This document shows positions 1 to 11,051 of a DNA stretch of 54,995 bases, in pieces. The notes beneath the pieces are model-generated. The model made no database searches, was not told where the DNA came from, and saw only the letters and a list, made by a program, of their open reading frames with translations. The position numbers were made by a program, and so were the translations under genes. Position 1 is the stretch's first letter, and each line of letters starts with the position of its first letter. The stretch is from positions 16,912 to 71,906 of the forward strand of contig CAMPET010000300.1 of NCBI GenBank assembly GCA_946803715.1, written 5' to 3'. The stretch is from Beroe ovata. Taxonomy: Eukaryota > Ctenophora > Nuda > Beroida > Beroidae.

Positions 1-47
1 ACTACTTGACCAGATATCACAATCACTTGTTTTGCGAGAGGGTTGGG

Positions 48-82
48 TGTGTGTGTGTGTGTGTGTGTGGATGTGTGTGTGC
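48..82. repeat. GT microsatellite
   Basis: A (GT)n run with a GGAT interruption, just upstream of the acceptor at 109-110 of the first visible ANKIB1-like exon. Confidence 0.9.
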
Positions 83-110
83 ACGGCTCCCTCATGCTAT
101 ATCATCACAG

Positions 111-2641
111 TTGGAAGAACCACTGCTTGGCACAGCCAAGATGAAGATGCTGGCTATTGCATCAGTAACTGAGGGGGACCCAGGGGATACAAGCTTCATA
201 GAAGACAGCATCAAGGAGCTGCTGAAAGCTAGGCGTGTCTTACGTGCGAGCTACCCTTACGGATATTATCTACAGGTGAACAGTACAATATACTGGTCAC
301 TCCATCAGAAAATTCCCCTTATTCTCCTCATTTAGGAGACTGGGAGAGGGCCTTGAAGTTTGGGGCCATACAAGTTGTATGATACAACCTAGGGGCGTCA
401 CCCATGGCACCCCTGGCAACCGCAGCACTCACACGATACTCTGTCCAGGATGGCATTCACCGGAAGATGCTGTTCGAGACGATGCAGAACCAGTTGGAGG
501 AAGTGACGGAGATGCTGAGTCAGATGGTTGCTCGTGTTTACCTCCGCACTCCCAAAGCAAAGATCGTGGAAACGGCGCAGTTGCTGCAGCAGGCTAGACT
601 GAAGTTTGTGGACGCCGTAGCTAACGGGCTCATTCCCTCTTCTCCCTCTATCAGGGACAAGATGAAAACCAAAAAGTGAGTGGACTCAGGAATAGTCAAA
701 AAACCTTTTTCATCCCTACTGAATCACATATTACATCGTGATGCATTGGGAACGCCAATGTTTCAATCGCTCGTCTTGTTTCCAGACCCGCTGCCCGTAA
801 GAAGCCGAGAGATCCATTCTTTGATGACGACTCTGATGTAAGTGATAATGATGTTCTTTGTAAATTGAAAAAACTTCATTTCAAGTGCACGTCTGTAAAA
901 GTAGCGATGGTGATTTAAACTTATCACGCACAAAATCACTGATTTTTTGCGTGATCAGTTTCAATCACACTCGTAAGTAGTTTTCAAGACATTCTCTCTT
1001 GTCCTTTGGGTCCTTTGACTCAGTCTCACTACTCTTGCAGCAAGACACTGAAGATGCTCTGATACGATTGGCTATAGCAGAGTCGCTCCTTGAGAATGCA
1101 AACAAGATTACAGATCAGGAGGCAGGTTAGCTCACCATGATTTGTTACATCGTGTAACACGTATTGTTACAAGGTGTTACACGTCTTATTGTTACATCGT
1201 GTTACACGTCTTATTGTTACATCGTGTTACAAGTATTGTTACATCGTGTTACACGTCTTATTGTTACAACGTGTTACACGTAAGTAGTCAATTCGTACTA
1301 AAATCGTAGAGGATTCTAGAAGGGGGAGGGGTTTCTAGAGGTGTGTGGTATATTGGGGGGGTAGAGATACGGGTTAAGCCTGGTCTGGAAGGTGTGTTTT
1401 CCCCCAGCTGATGGGGGGGGTGGAGAGTAGGGTCTCTATTAGTCGAGGTCTGGAAGGTTTGTGAGTGAGATTTCCCAACATTTCCCCAGCTGCTTTATTA
1501 TGTTATGAAACATAAGCATATTCCCATATATTGTGCATATAATAAATGATAACAATAAACGTAGTTCAGCTGGTGCCCCCCTCATTGTCTCTCTCTCTAT
1601 ACAGCCCACTCATTCCCCAAGTTTTATAAGACAATAGCAAGCATTTTCTAGAATTATCCTAGAATGTTATAACAAGTGAAATAAATGACAAAATATAATT
1701 ATATCGTAACCACGTTAAAATGATACAGTAAAANACACACACACACAAAACCCTTCTCTACCGCAGGACAATCAGCTGTCACGAATAACTTGGCTCTGGC
1801 TCTTCAGCTGAATCACGAGGAAAACTCTGGCCGGCCCGACTCCAAGTCACTTGACTCGCAGACGACTCACTCCCTTACCGATAGCCAGATATTCGATACT
1901 ATTAGTGCCGGGAAACACTCTCTCATCTCTGACAAAACTTCCAAATGTAATCTTTTCCTGGGCGAGTCGCCGGTTCCAGGGCGGGCCACACGGGGCTCGC
2001 CCGTTACCGCTGAGTCTCCCTGCACGTCACACTGTGAGGCCGGCCCTCCCCACAGCCCGGGGAGGGCAGGTGCCGGGGGCCGATCCAAGACACCCGTCAA
2101 GAAGAACTCTGCCTCTTCTCTTAAAGCAGACAACATATCAAACTTGTCGTACAGTGTTTGGGACCGTGGGTCAGTCGGTACAAACGAGCTGGCATCGCTC
2201 AGCGATGTGAGCTCGCTCTGCAACCTGATCTGTATGGAAACAGGTCGGAGTGGAGTGATGTCCCGATCCCATTCCCCAACCTCCCGACAACCGAGTACCA
2301 AGTCCCCGACACCCAGCTCCAGATCTAGGAACAGGAGCGCACAATCCCCGTCTAGCTCGACTCGTAACAACACCAGGAACTCGCCATATAGCCGCACAAG
2401 GAGAGCCAACTCGCCCTACGCCCGCCACCACAGAGCCTCGCCCGGGTCATATGATCAGATGCCTGCTGCCGCCACTGCTGCCGCCACTTCTGCCCCCTCC
2501 ACCCTACCGCTGAAGGAGGTCGTTGATAACCAGGACCCTAGGTCCGTCAGTCTGCGGGTGTTTGCACTTCTTCTTGACAATGTGAATGTTCACAGGAAAT
2601 ACCTACACATGAAGTCTCATTCTCTGCCGGACATCAGGTAA
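111..2641 (+). CDS. ANKIB1: ANKIB1-like RBR E3 ubiquitin ligase, C-terminal part (5' end outside window)
   Basis: Proposed exons 111-275, 449-675, 786-837, 1041-1125 and 1767-2641 join in one frame (467 residues plus stop) with GT-AG borders. The first exon carries the Ariadne-type helix segment with KARRVLRASYPYGYYL. The second continues with KMLFETMQNQLEEVTEML and then YLRTPKAKIVETAQLLQQ, which closely matches what I recall of the ANKIB1 region after RING2. The fourth exon (EDALIRLAIAESLLEN) and the start of the fifth (NNLALALQLNHEE) look like ubiquitin-interacting motifs, as expected near the ANKIB1 C-terminus. The rest is a Ser/Arg/Pro-rich tail, probably disordered. The ankyrin repeats and RING-IBR-RING, which transfer ubiquitin through a catalytic Cys, would lie upstream of base 1. 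The stop at 2639-2641 overlaps a possible donor (CAG|GTAACA); the AATAAA at 2991 favours this as the last exon. Family assignment is strong; orthology is inferred. Confidence 0.8.
1138..1281. repeat. Intronic tandem repeat with GTTACA/TGTAAC motif
   Basis: About five imperfect copies of a ~28 bp unit built on TTGTTACATCGTGTTACACG. The unit is itself nearly palindromic (GTTACA...TGTTAC). It begins about 12 bases after the donor of the exon ending at 1125, within the fourth visible intron of the ANKIB1-like gene. Confidence 0.85.
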
Positions 2642-2990
2642 CAAATGGTGCGGTAGATTAAGCTGATAGTTATATCCATGGGCAAAAATTTGGAGATGAT
2701 AGTCGAACCATTGATTTTGTGGACATGAGGTCGAATATATTTAGTCACGCTGTCTGTTAGTTATGTGGATTTGGCTCTATGGACGTTATCGTCACAGCTG
2801 TTACACTGAATACACGGACATATGGCAGAGAAGAGTAGGATGAGATGTTCACTTTAGTTGCAATTACTTTAAGTTTAACTCTAAACGAGTAAGCACAGTT
2901 CAAGAACCATTGTTGTTCATGTCATGCTTCACACAGCTCGCTTGCAGATTTACTTTTTGCAGCGAAAGTACCATGATATCAATCTAACAC

Positions 2991-2996
2991 AATAAA
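2991..2996 (+). terminator. Poly(A) signal AATAAA of the ANKIB1-like gene
   Basis: Canonical AATAAA 350 bases after the stop at 2639-2641, on the same strand, with no open frame between them. It supports the exon ending at 2641 as terminal. Confidence 0.55.
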
Positions 2997-4450
2997 ATTG
3001 ACGCCGATTTTTGGGATTTGTTATAAGTACTAGCAGGACCCGAGGCCACTGTTATTATGATCTCCAACATGTTTTAGTTTTACATGCTCCCCGTTTTCGA
3101 GTGGTGTCAAACGTCATGGGCATTCCAATCTGAATCCATATGCTTGGTCGCACATTAGAATTTATTTCCCACGGTCTAAACAGGTACCCTGTCAATGCTT
3201 CAGTCTAATTAGGTACCCTTGGTTTTGAAACGACAAATGCGCACATTGCACCTTAACCAAGTTGAAATCTATACCAAACAACAACTGCGCACATGGCATC
3301 GACGACGGGTCTGACACCACTCGGTACCCAATCAAGCATGCTGATTAGAATGTTTGTGCCCATGACGTCTGACACCTAAAACCATCTTAAAAACATTAAA
3401 CGTCTGGCATCACTTGAGAATGGAAGGCCTTAAGATATCACAAAGTAAAATCGGAGACGGGATCAATACTCGATGATTACTATCAACACTTCAACAGATA
3501 CGACTATCATTGCACTAATAAAAATAGTTACCTTGAAAATAGGATAGCCCTATCAGAATAACAGAAGCCAGAGGCCGCCGCAGGTCCTGCTATTTCGATT
3601 GAATTCATAGTTATACGACCATTTTATTTTTGGATGAACCAGTACTACCTTTAGTTTCGGTTTACAGTTACTCAACTTGACAATATTACTATGAGTGTAC
3701 ACTGTACATTATAAGTATAACAGATCAGTGACTCACTGTTTCAACATAATATATTTATTTTGCTAACAGTTTTAGAGTATCACTATCAGTAATTGTAGCT
3801 ATAAGTAAGACTGCCACCTAAGACGTTCTCATAAGTAAGACGTAAGTAAGAGTAACACTATGAGTATGACGTGATAAATTGCCGCATGTTATCTGTCAGT
3901 GTGAATTCTTGGTTGCGATTTAATCTGAAGAATGTGTGTATTCCTGGTGGTATCCGCATATCATTTGCAAAAGGTCAAGGTTATCGCTCGCCCTAATTTT
4001 TTGAAAATTCTTTTTTTTGCCTCTTTTTCGGTAAAACTAAAACAGACATGAAAGTGAAACGACGTATTTACTATTTTCAGGCGCTGATTCCGAATCACCC
4101 CATGTGATGTAGGGTAAAAATGCTTCCCTGGCGAGTAATATGGGCGAACAACTGATTTGGTCACGTGACCAGACATTTTTCCACTTGATCGCGTTTTAAA
4201 CCCTCGGCCGGTTAGAGTTTGGGTTAGGGATAGGGTCAGGCATCAGGGTTTTAGGAAGTATCCTGTGGGTTAGGGTTATGGTTTGAGATGGGTCAGGAAA
4301 CCGAAAAACCAAAGTCACGTGATAAAATTACGGCGATGGATTTTATAATTTTATATTTATAGTAAGAGCCCAAGGTGATAGGTTACTGAGTTAGTTCAAG
4401 TTAAACAGTGTAATGTTGCACTAATTGCATTGTTTAGCATTTAGCATAAG
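2997..4450. other. Intergenic stretch without a gene
   Basis: No exon with convincing splice borders on either strand. AT-rich. At 4159-4172 there is a perfect 14 bp palindrome around CACGTG (TGGTCACGTGACCA). Around 4205-4285 several imperfect TTAGGG/TAGGGT words occur, resembling a decayed telomere-type repeat. Confidence 0.6.
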
Positions 4451-4553
4451 CTTGTAGGATTTCACCGCACCCTACCCTTGCTGGCGGGATTTTATCCCTG
4501 GCAAGGGGCGGATTGAAAATCGCGCGCACCGACGGTAGGGTGAAATCCTACAA
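4451..4553. mobile_element. Small MITE-like element with 16 bp terminal inverted repeats
   Basis: CTTGTAGGATTTCACC at 4451-4466 is perfectly mirrored by GGTGAAATCCTACAAG at 4538-4553. The ~103 bp element is GC-rich inside and has no coding capacity. A diverged relative of its left half (TGTAG.TTTAC...CCTAC...GCGGGATTTTAT) lies near 51976-52020, followed by a separate hairpin. Likely a non-autonomous DNA transposon; no transposase is visible. Confidence 0.6.
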
Positions 4554-4556
4554 GGC

Positions 4557-4905
4557 CAAGGCGCGGCGCGGCCTTCGGTGAAGGCGCGAATCGAACGCGA
4601 AAAACAGGTCAGGTAGCATGAGCATCTGACAAGTTCATATTCTGTTCACTGTTTCTCGCGCGCGGCGCGCGCCTTAGCTTCTTTGAAGGCCGAAACAGTT
4701 TCGGCCTTGCTTCGCTTCGATGATGGCGCGCACCGCGCGTAAGAAATATATTGTGGACAGATAACATCTGCATCCGGCAAGCGCGCGCAAAACTTGATTC
4801 TCGACCGCTGATGCAAGCCACGAAGCTGGAGTCAGCAAGAGAATTAGAATTAGTTTGCGAAAATAAGTTCGCACAGCGCATGCAAAATGAAATTCTCGAC
4901 AGGGT
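4557..4905. repeat. GC-rich interspersed repeat (copy 1)
   Basis: Rich in CGCGCG and GCGCGC within AT-rich surroundings. Part of it (TTCTCGACAGGGTTTATCATC, about 4892-4912) reappears in opposite orientation and diverged near 52373-52400. No plausible protein. Likely an interspersed, possibly transposon-derived repeat; the family is unknown to me. Confidence 0.5.
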
Positions 4906-5017
4906 TTATCATCAATGGACAATTAAATATTTTTCAGATGAGGATTCCTCAGATGAGGATTCCTTGCATCAATTCAATTCAATTCAATCAATATCCACTG
5001 TTCTCTACCCTCTAGTA

Positions 5018-7009
5018 TTACTTCTCAAGGATGGTCACCTTAATTGCTGCAGAGGTGTTTTCTTTGCCATCATTGGTTATTTCCAAAACATAAGATCCAG
5101 CTGCAGAAAGTGGGATTGGTCCCTTTTTCCCCAACCGCAAGATTGCAATTTGCTTTTTCTTTTTGAATGAAGCTGCTTTGCATCCTTCCTTTTCTCCATT
5201 ATTTCCAATTCTGCAAATTTGTAGTTTTTCAAATGAGTTTGGTGTCACCCTTTTCCCGCTTTCATGCCTCAACTTGAACCGCAAGTTACATTTAGGAGCA
5301 TCAGCTCTGCAACTCTTTTCATCATACACAGTCTTAACAAGTAGAGGATCTGGATCCTCCCCTGTGTTCTCTGTATCTGAAAATAATGATTGTTACTGTT
5401 TATGCCATTCATCCTTGAGAACAATTGGCCTAATTGAGGTATGATAAGATGTAATCACATAAATATATGATATTCTTTTTCTTCTTTTGGAATATCTGAG
5501 AGCATTCTCAGCAGTCAGCACATTGTTCAATCATCATTTATCTATATTGTGTTGAGTGTGGTGACTGGTCTATAATAAAATAATTCAGTTGAACGAACCT
5601 TTTTGTTTTATTCCGCATTTCATCATTTATCTAATTATCTTGATTTCTATCACGAATTTTATTTGGCTGTGTTCGTCGATTCTTGATAGAAATATGCCTT
5701 TAATATGATTTCCAACTTAGGAAGGTAATTATGTAGATTGTTGGTAATACCGTTTTGTGGTCATACCTTTTGAAGAGCAGGTGAAGTCTTTTCTTCCATC
5801 TCCAGTCACAATCTCATTGTGATATGTTTCACACCAGACGTCACCCATGACATAGCCAGTGCACGTCTCATCAGCATTACATCTCTCCAAACACTCAGTG
5901 TCGTGGAATAAAGTCAAGCCCCCTTTGCCACCATCTTCTGTTCGACACGCACCAACACTATCAGTGTAAGTGCTTTTGCTCTCTCCCTCACCTGATCAGG
6001 AAGGAGGAGATCATATTAGCATATTATAAGCTGATGTGAATACCTAGGTAGGTACAGGTATCAAACATCTGCCTTCCCTGCATTCATTAAAACAGGAAGT
6101 TGTCAAGATGAAACTTTTGATTTGAAATTGTTATGCACATGTTTGATAGTTAGAAGTGTGAGTCTTGCTGACACTAATATGAGGTTTAGAGAATATATGT
6201 ACTGTTGATAATTTCTCCCGTTTGGTGATTCGCTGTGATGAGAATGAAAACAGGAATGTAGGTAAGTGTTATGATTTCAGCAACTTCAGTAGGTATGTAG
6301 GAGATTCATATGCAAGTTCGCAGGTAGGTGTAGTCCTGATCAAAACGTACTGACCTTCTTGTTCGTCCCCCTGTTCGTCTTCGTCTTCTCCATTTGGAAA
6401 ATCTGAAAGCATTGTCAGCAGTCAGCACATTGGTTCAATTATCTAATTATCTTGATTTCTATCACGAATTTCATTTGGCTGTTTTTGTCAATTCTTGACA
6501 TGAATATGCCTATAATATGATCTCGAACTTATAGTTTAGTTAGGTAAGTATGTAGGTTGTTGGTAATAACGTTTTGTGGTCATACCTTTTGAAGAGCAGG
6601 TGAATTCTTCTCTTCCATCTCCAGTCACAATCTCATTGTGATACGTTTCACACCAGTATTCACCCATGACATAGCCAGTGCACGTCTCATCAGTATTACA
6701 TCTTTCCAAACACTCAGTGTCGAGGAACATAGTCAAGCCCGCTTTGCCACCACCATCTTCTGTACGGCACGCACCAACACTATCAGTGTAAGTGCTTTTG
6801 CTCTCTCCCTCACCTGATCAGAGGGAAGATTAAAAAAATAAGATATAGATCATGCTAAATATCAAAAAGGCAATTCACTTTGTTCATATGCAGAAGAGTC
6901 AAATGAGTGCAGGGAACTATTTTGTGTTCTTAATGTTTGGCCTCTTTTTCATTTATTAAATGACAAGCTTACCAATTAAAATGAAGTAGAGGAGTATAAC
7001 AGGGAGCAT
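5018..7009 (-). CDS. Secreted protein with two PAN/apple-like domains and an Ig-like C-terminus
   Basis: Proposed exons, read on the minus strand: 7009-6973, 6813-6586, 6402-6355, 5991-5767 and 5376-5018. All introns are phase 1 and the total is 298 residues plus stop. Exon 1 encodes a short signal peptide (MLPVILLYFILIG). Exons 2 and 4 (76 and 75 codons) encode nearly identical Cys-rich domains with ECLERCN.DETCTGYVMG and WCETYHNEIVTGDG, the pattern of PAN/apple domains that bind protein or carbohydrate. Exon 3 (16 codons) is an acidic linker. Exon 5 codes for a basic segment ending in GSYVLEITNDGKENTSAAIKV, which resembles the last strands of an Ig-like fold without the usual Trp. The product is probably secreted, as no membrane segment is seen. 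Exons 2 and 4 arose by tandem duplication. The splice model is consistent; the function is inferred from fold only. Confidence 0.7.
5477..6820 (-). repeat. Tandem duplication of a PAN exon with its flanking introns
   Basis: The blocks at about 5477-5995 and 6378-6818 are near-identical. Each contains a PAN exon, the flanking intron with TTTCATTTGGCTG/TTTTATTTGGCTG, and a linker-exon region starting after CTCAG or TTTCAG. The linker exon is intact at 6355-6402. Its counterpart near 5490 has lost a usable donor, so it appears to be a dead exon copy. Confidence 0.7.
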
Positions 7010-7151
7010 CACGTGTTTTTTGTCTCCACGCAGTCGTTACCTTCCAATTAGTCAAACTTTGGTAATTATAATATTATATGGATGTTATCAGAAAACGTCG
7101 CGAATTGACATTGGAAATGTTGGATTCACTGGATAAAGTATCATCCAGAGC

Positions 7152-7262
7152 AATTCGAAAGTATAGACTCGAAAGTATAGATTCGAAAGTACTTATTAAT
7201 TCGAAAGTACCAATTGATTCGAAAGTACCTATTGATTCGAAAGTAAAGATTCGTTAGTATTC
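7152..7262. repeat. ATTCGAAAGTA short tandem repeat
   Basis: Six or seven imperfect copies of ATTCGAAAGTA spaced 11-20 bases apart, 140-250 bases upstream of the PAN gene start on the minus strand. TTCGAA at each unit core is palindromic. It could simply be a satellite; a regulatory role is speculation. Confidence 0.7.
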
Positions 7263-7493
7263 CTGCAACGACAATTCCTCCACGGCTACTACCTATCTGT
7301 ACTGAATGCAACGGATTGAAAAAAGTAATAAAACGGACCGTTGATCACAAATGAGGTGCTGCCTCAAGTTTAACTCTCTTCAATTGCGGCAAGAGGATGA
7401 AAATTAAACCACAAAGAAAAATCCCTAAGGACAAATTTCAGATTTTTAATAGAATGAGTTTGGAATTTGGATGGCTAGATGGAGTTTGGATGG

Positions 7494-8021
7494 TTAGATG
7501 GAGTTTGGATGGTTTGATATTCTAGCAAAATTGCCCACGTGAGCCCACGTAGCTATAATAGTGTTGATTTGATGTATGCCATACAGAATGGAGAGTAAGA
7601 TAATTATAGCAAATGTTGTCTGTTTATTCTTGTCAAGTGTGCCAAGGGTGTCCAACAGCGTAAGGCCGGTAGTTTTGTAATAAGCTTTGTAATTGTATAC
7701 GTTTGTGATGTTGAGGGCATCAATGGGGTAGAGTTTGAAAGAAGAAATTGAGGTATTAGATGTGTGAATCTGTGTTTTTGATGCGAAGTCATTGACAGGA
7801 TTTTCTACGAGGAGTTCTTGGGCGATGAATATAGTTTGGACGACGCTCCAAGGAATAAGAGTGGTGGAGTGATTGTCAAAAGATGTTTTCCTTATTTCAC
7901 CTGAGAGCTCAGTGAAGAAAGTGTTTTCACTGTTATCGCGTGTCAAAAGGCCTGTGGGTGTGTAAATGATATTGTAAGGTGATGTGCACGAGACCTTACG
8001 AGTGGATACTGTGTGAACAAT
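7494..8021 (-). CDS. Unrecognised open frame with one membrane segment, no ATG
   Basis: A minus-strand frame of about 175 codons stays open from the stop at 8022-8024 to the stop at 7494-7496. It contains no internal Met, so it would have to be an exon or a remnant. The translation has several N-glycosylation sequons (NHS, NTS, NIT) and a hydrophobic segment near its end (TTFAIIILLSILYG) followed by a short tail, so it could be the C-terminal part of a type I membrane protein. A possible acceptor (ACCCACAG) precedes the glycosylated part at about 7956. I recognise no family. It lies between the PAN gene promoter and a MITE-like element; a decayed mobile-element gene is an alternative. Confidence 0.25.
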   Translation of the reverse strand: MVHTVSTRKVSCTSPYNIIYTPTGLLTRDNSENTFFTELSGEIRKTSFDNHSTTLIPWSVVQTIFIAQELLVENPVNDFASKTQIHTSNTSISSFKLYPIDALNITNVYNYKAYYKTTGLTLLDTLGTLDKNKQTTFAIIILLSILYGIHQINTIIATWAHVGNFARISNHPNSI

Positions 8022-8313
8022 TCAGTGAATGTTCATCTACACATGATGATCCTACAGTTCGCCGCGAACTGTTCGCGTCATTGTTGATTTGATGGGGTTT
8101 GAGGCAAAGAAACACGAATATAGCTGTAATCGTAATAATCCGTACTGAACTTAGGTTCACTAGTTTGAACTAACTATCAATGGGGGTTTTAGCCACGTCA
8201 CATGGGCAAGAAAGAGCATAAAGTACCATCGTTTAGTGCGGTGTGAAATTTCCAAAACACAATAGAGGCAACATTTGGAGAGGTTTTATTTTCAAGAGTC
8301 GCATAGTTACTTA

Positions 8314-8577
8314 GAATTAGAAGAAAATTTCTGGATAGTCTACATACTAGTTACCTGAACAAATTTGTTCAGGTAACTATATGTAGACTATCCTCAGAGT
8401 TATGACGTAATTTAATATAAATCAGTATTTAGTTTATCCTTTTTTAACCAAAATATTCACTAGATGACTGAAGATGATGTTGTACATTGAAAGTATTTTC
8501 TCCAATTAAATGACTAACCACTGTTTCAATTGCCTGAGTTCGCAACCAGAGGAGTACCAGAAATTTTCTTCTAATTC
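8314..8577. mobile_element. MITE-like element with perfect 21 bp inverted termini and inner hairpin
   Basis: The 21 bp beginning GAATTAGAAGAAAATTTCTG at 8314-8334 is exactly mirrored at 8557-8577. Inside, 8333-8393 forms a second near-perfect palindrome starting GGATAGTCTACAT and centred on AACAAATTTGTT. The flanks also share CAATAGAGGCAA (8262 and 8580). It has no coding capacity and looks like a non-autonomous, foldback-type element. Confidence 0.7.
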
Positions 8578-8660
8578 TACAATAGAGGCAATTGGTAGTG
8601 GGGGTAAACAAGAAGTTTCTTGGAACTCATAGGAACGTGGGCCAGAATAACGATATAGCT

Positions 8661-8740
8661 CTATTAATAATAGCTCTATTCTTCCTATCTAGGTGTAACT
8701 CTATTAATAATAGCTCTATTCTTCCTATCTAGGTGTAACT
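8661..8740. repeat. Exact 40 bp tandem duplication
   Basis: Two identical 40 bp units lie back to back (8661-8700 and 8701-8740), each starting CTATTAATAATAGCTC. Zero divergence means it is recent or an assembly effect. No gene is nearby. Confidence 0.95.
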
Positions 8741-9031
8741 CAGTGACTTTGCCACGTCAAGTAAGACGGTGGAGATAAATGTTGGTCATGAGGCGGGAAG
8801 GGAATTATCTCATGGATATCACGACAATAGATATTGTATAGATGTCCTACCCAAAGGCTCTTCTGGAATCCATCCACAGTTTTCTCCTGAACGGTTTTCT
8901 CCTATGTCCTCAGAGAAGCTCTTTGAGCTAAAAATAACATCGAGAATCGTTTTCTGGGCCAAAATACCTCACCACAGATACCTATATTGCCTATAGTGTC
9001 TTGATATGGGTTTTCGAAAATTTTCCCACGC

Positions 9032-9040
9032 TATAAAAGG
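9032..9040 (+). promoter_or_regulatory. Candidate TATA box
   Basis: TATAAAAGG followed by a GC-rich stretch and a possible start region about 30 bases downstream (TCGATTCACATAACG). It is the best core-promoter match seen upstream of the exon at 9797 on the same strand. A 5' UTR intron is possible, because ATG 9797 is immediately preceded by an acceptor-like CTCCAATCTAG. Confidence 0.35.
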
Positions 9041-9796
9041 GCGCGGCCGTACGACCCTCCAGGACGTCGATTCACATAACGTAACCGGGTAGGACTTCTT
9101 TATTATGCTTTATCTTTACGGTAACGGTTGAGAAACTGCGTCCACAATTACAAGTCCACTGCACAGGCCTCAGCTATTGGAGTTCATCAGTGACTTTTTC
9201 GAAGAGTTTCCTCCGCCGATTGAATACATTGATTTGTCACGTACATTTCAGTACCACATTCAGTGTGACGCCCTGATTAAATTAACTCTATGCGTCATTT
9301 CGGATAACCGAATTTTTTGTTGCTTGGTAGAATGTATACAGGAACTGTATACCTAGAGCTATGTCGCCAGGTTGGCAGTATAAGGTAGGAATTATAATGT
9401 CGGGATAAATCGATAGCTATGTTCAATTGCGATTCCTCGGCTCAAGGATGGAATGAATGTGATGTATCTCGCCCTTATTGAATTTCTGTGTAGCGAGTAT
9501 AATATGCATTTCCGATTCTTATCTCTACTTCACTAGCTCTAGATGGTATATAGTGGGACATTCTGTAAGATATTAGTAGGCGCGCGCGAACTCCGAATTT
9601 ATCCTAGTGAGAAAAAGTTGAGGAACGATCTTGCAACGCTTAGCCGCGCATCGCGTGCGCTGTGCCGATCAAATTTTTTAAAATTATTCTCCGTGCCACA
9701 TTTCTGTAACAAAATTTTAGTAAATTCATTTGGGTTATTTCTGACCTCATTTCAGCATTTTACACGACGCTTATTACAACCCCTCCAATCTAGGAA
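9041..9796. other. Putative 5' untranslated/upstream region
   Basis: Between the TATA candidate and the ATG at 9797 there is no convincing coding exon. Near 9579-9665 a short GC-rich patch (GGCGCGCGCGAAC, CGCGCATCGCGTGCGC) resembles the GC-rich repeat family seen at 4557 and 52190. Confidence 0.4.
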
Positions 9797-9936
9797 ATGA
9801 CCGACAGTTGCTCCAAGTGCTGTGAAGTGAAGAGGGAATGTAGGTGTACAGTTTGTTGTCAGTGTGAAGGTGATCTAGCTGCTGGGGATTGCAGCCAAAT
9901 GAAGATCATGTTTAAGAAGAAGAAGCTACATTGCAG
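9797..9936 (+). CDS. Candidate first coding exon of the FYVE/ankyrin gene (Cys-rich finger, first half)
   Basis: ATG at 9797 opens 46 codons plus two bases up to the donor CAG|GTGAGT. The peptide is very Cys-rich (MTDSCSKCCEVKRECRC, then CTVCCQC) and ends KKKKLHC. Donor phase 2 fits the acceptor at 36981 (and 38649): the join gives KKKKLHCRKCGVSLCGKC, i.e. the basic HCRKCG motif and following CxxC pairs typical of FYVE-type zinc fingers. Both halves are meaningless alone and complete a finger together, so I propose one gene with a ~27 kb intron holding minus-strand genes. The alternative, that this is the first exon of a separate gene, cannot be excluded. Confidence 0.5.
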
Positions 9937-11051
9937 GTGAGTCGCTGATTTTACTGTTTTTCACGCAGTAATCTTTGCGATAACTATAGATCGCACGAAA
10001 CAGACAGTGTCCTGTTCCATTGCTATCATAATATGGATCAAGTTATAGTGCGATCCATATAGTGGATCAAGTTATAGTGGATCAAGTTATAGTGGATCAA
10101 GTTATAGTGCGATCCAAACTCACAACATAACGACACAGAAGTTTGAGGTTTAACTTCCGACGAATACCGTGTTACAATGTGTTGCGGGTCATGCCGTAGT
10201 TGAAACACAATAACGCACTGAATTCGTAGTATCAAATTCTCATCATCTCCTCCCGACACATATGTTAATTTATCGCATTGATTCTGGGTATATCAGAATG
10301 TTGTACATATGGGTTCTTGATGTGCAACAAATTTGAAGATTTTTTTTTTCAGAATAAATGCAAAATGAAATGATTTATAGAACAAAAGCTCAGCATTCTA
10401 TAATTGACATGTAAGAGTTAAAACAATTAATCTAGGTATTTTTGATAGTTAAACTTGATGTAGTCATGAGGGTAGAATGAAGCTAAACTAAGTTAAGTGT
10501 AACTTGTTATATGAAGATCTCCTGTTATAATATCAAGGACGCATCAGTTTTGCCGACGGTTGAAAAACATAAATAAGTGGCTTATCAAAACAATAATTCA
10601 AATCAAATTATCAACAATTTGTCACAAAAAACGTATCAAACACATAAAAAGCCGATTATCATACACATTCTGGCATTCCATTGACTGAATTGTCACTTCT
10701 TCTGTGTACGGGACACGGGTGTATGTATGCTACAACATTCTTCCATTATTTCATTTCATAGAAACAATGTCGCAACCTGCTCGTTTGCCTAGCAACGTGA
10801 TTGTATGTTGCGCTTCAACCTTCTGGGTCTGAATTCCCTTTCTCTGACAGCAGGAGTTGTTTCATGATGAGTTCTGATATGTGGTTAACGTGCTCTTCAT
10901 TTGATATTACCTGTGATTAGAATGTTGTCAAGATAACGGAAAAACCATAGCTTAACAGTGTACAATACGAAATTCAGAAGGCGCTAAAGTGGGTAAAAGG
11001 TAGGAAAAAAGGGGTAAAAGGTAGGAAAGGGGTAAAAGGTAGGAAATTTTT
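9937..11051. other. Intronic/intergenic stretch without a gene
   Basis: AT-rich with no supported exon. It contains the 15 bp repeat above and three copies of GGGTAAAAGGTAGGAAA at about 10990-11045, directly downstream of the stop of the minus-strand lectin gene. Confidence 0.5.
10034..10110. repeat. 15 bp tandem repeat (TGGATCAAGTTATAG)
   Basis: Four copies of TGGATCAAGTTATAG, three of them contiguous, bounded by GTGCGATCC. It lies in the first proposed intron of the FYVE/ankyrin gene. Confidence 0.85.

Noticed and set aside
1867-2409. Long minus-strand open frame (180 codons) opposite the last ANKIB1-like exon
   Set aside because: Antisense shadow of a GC-richer coding exon; no splice support or recognisable domain.
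4205-4285. Interstitial telomere
   Set aside because: Only a few imperfect TTAGGG words; too degenerate to call.
4751-5170. Plus-strand 139-codon frame
   Set aside because: Runs through the GC-rich repeat and the antisense of the PAN gene's last exon; composition is not protein-like.
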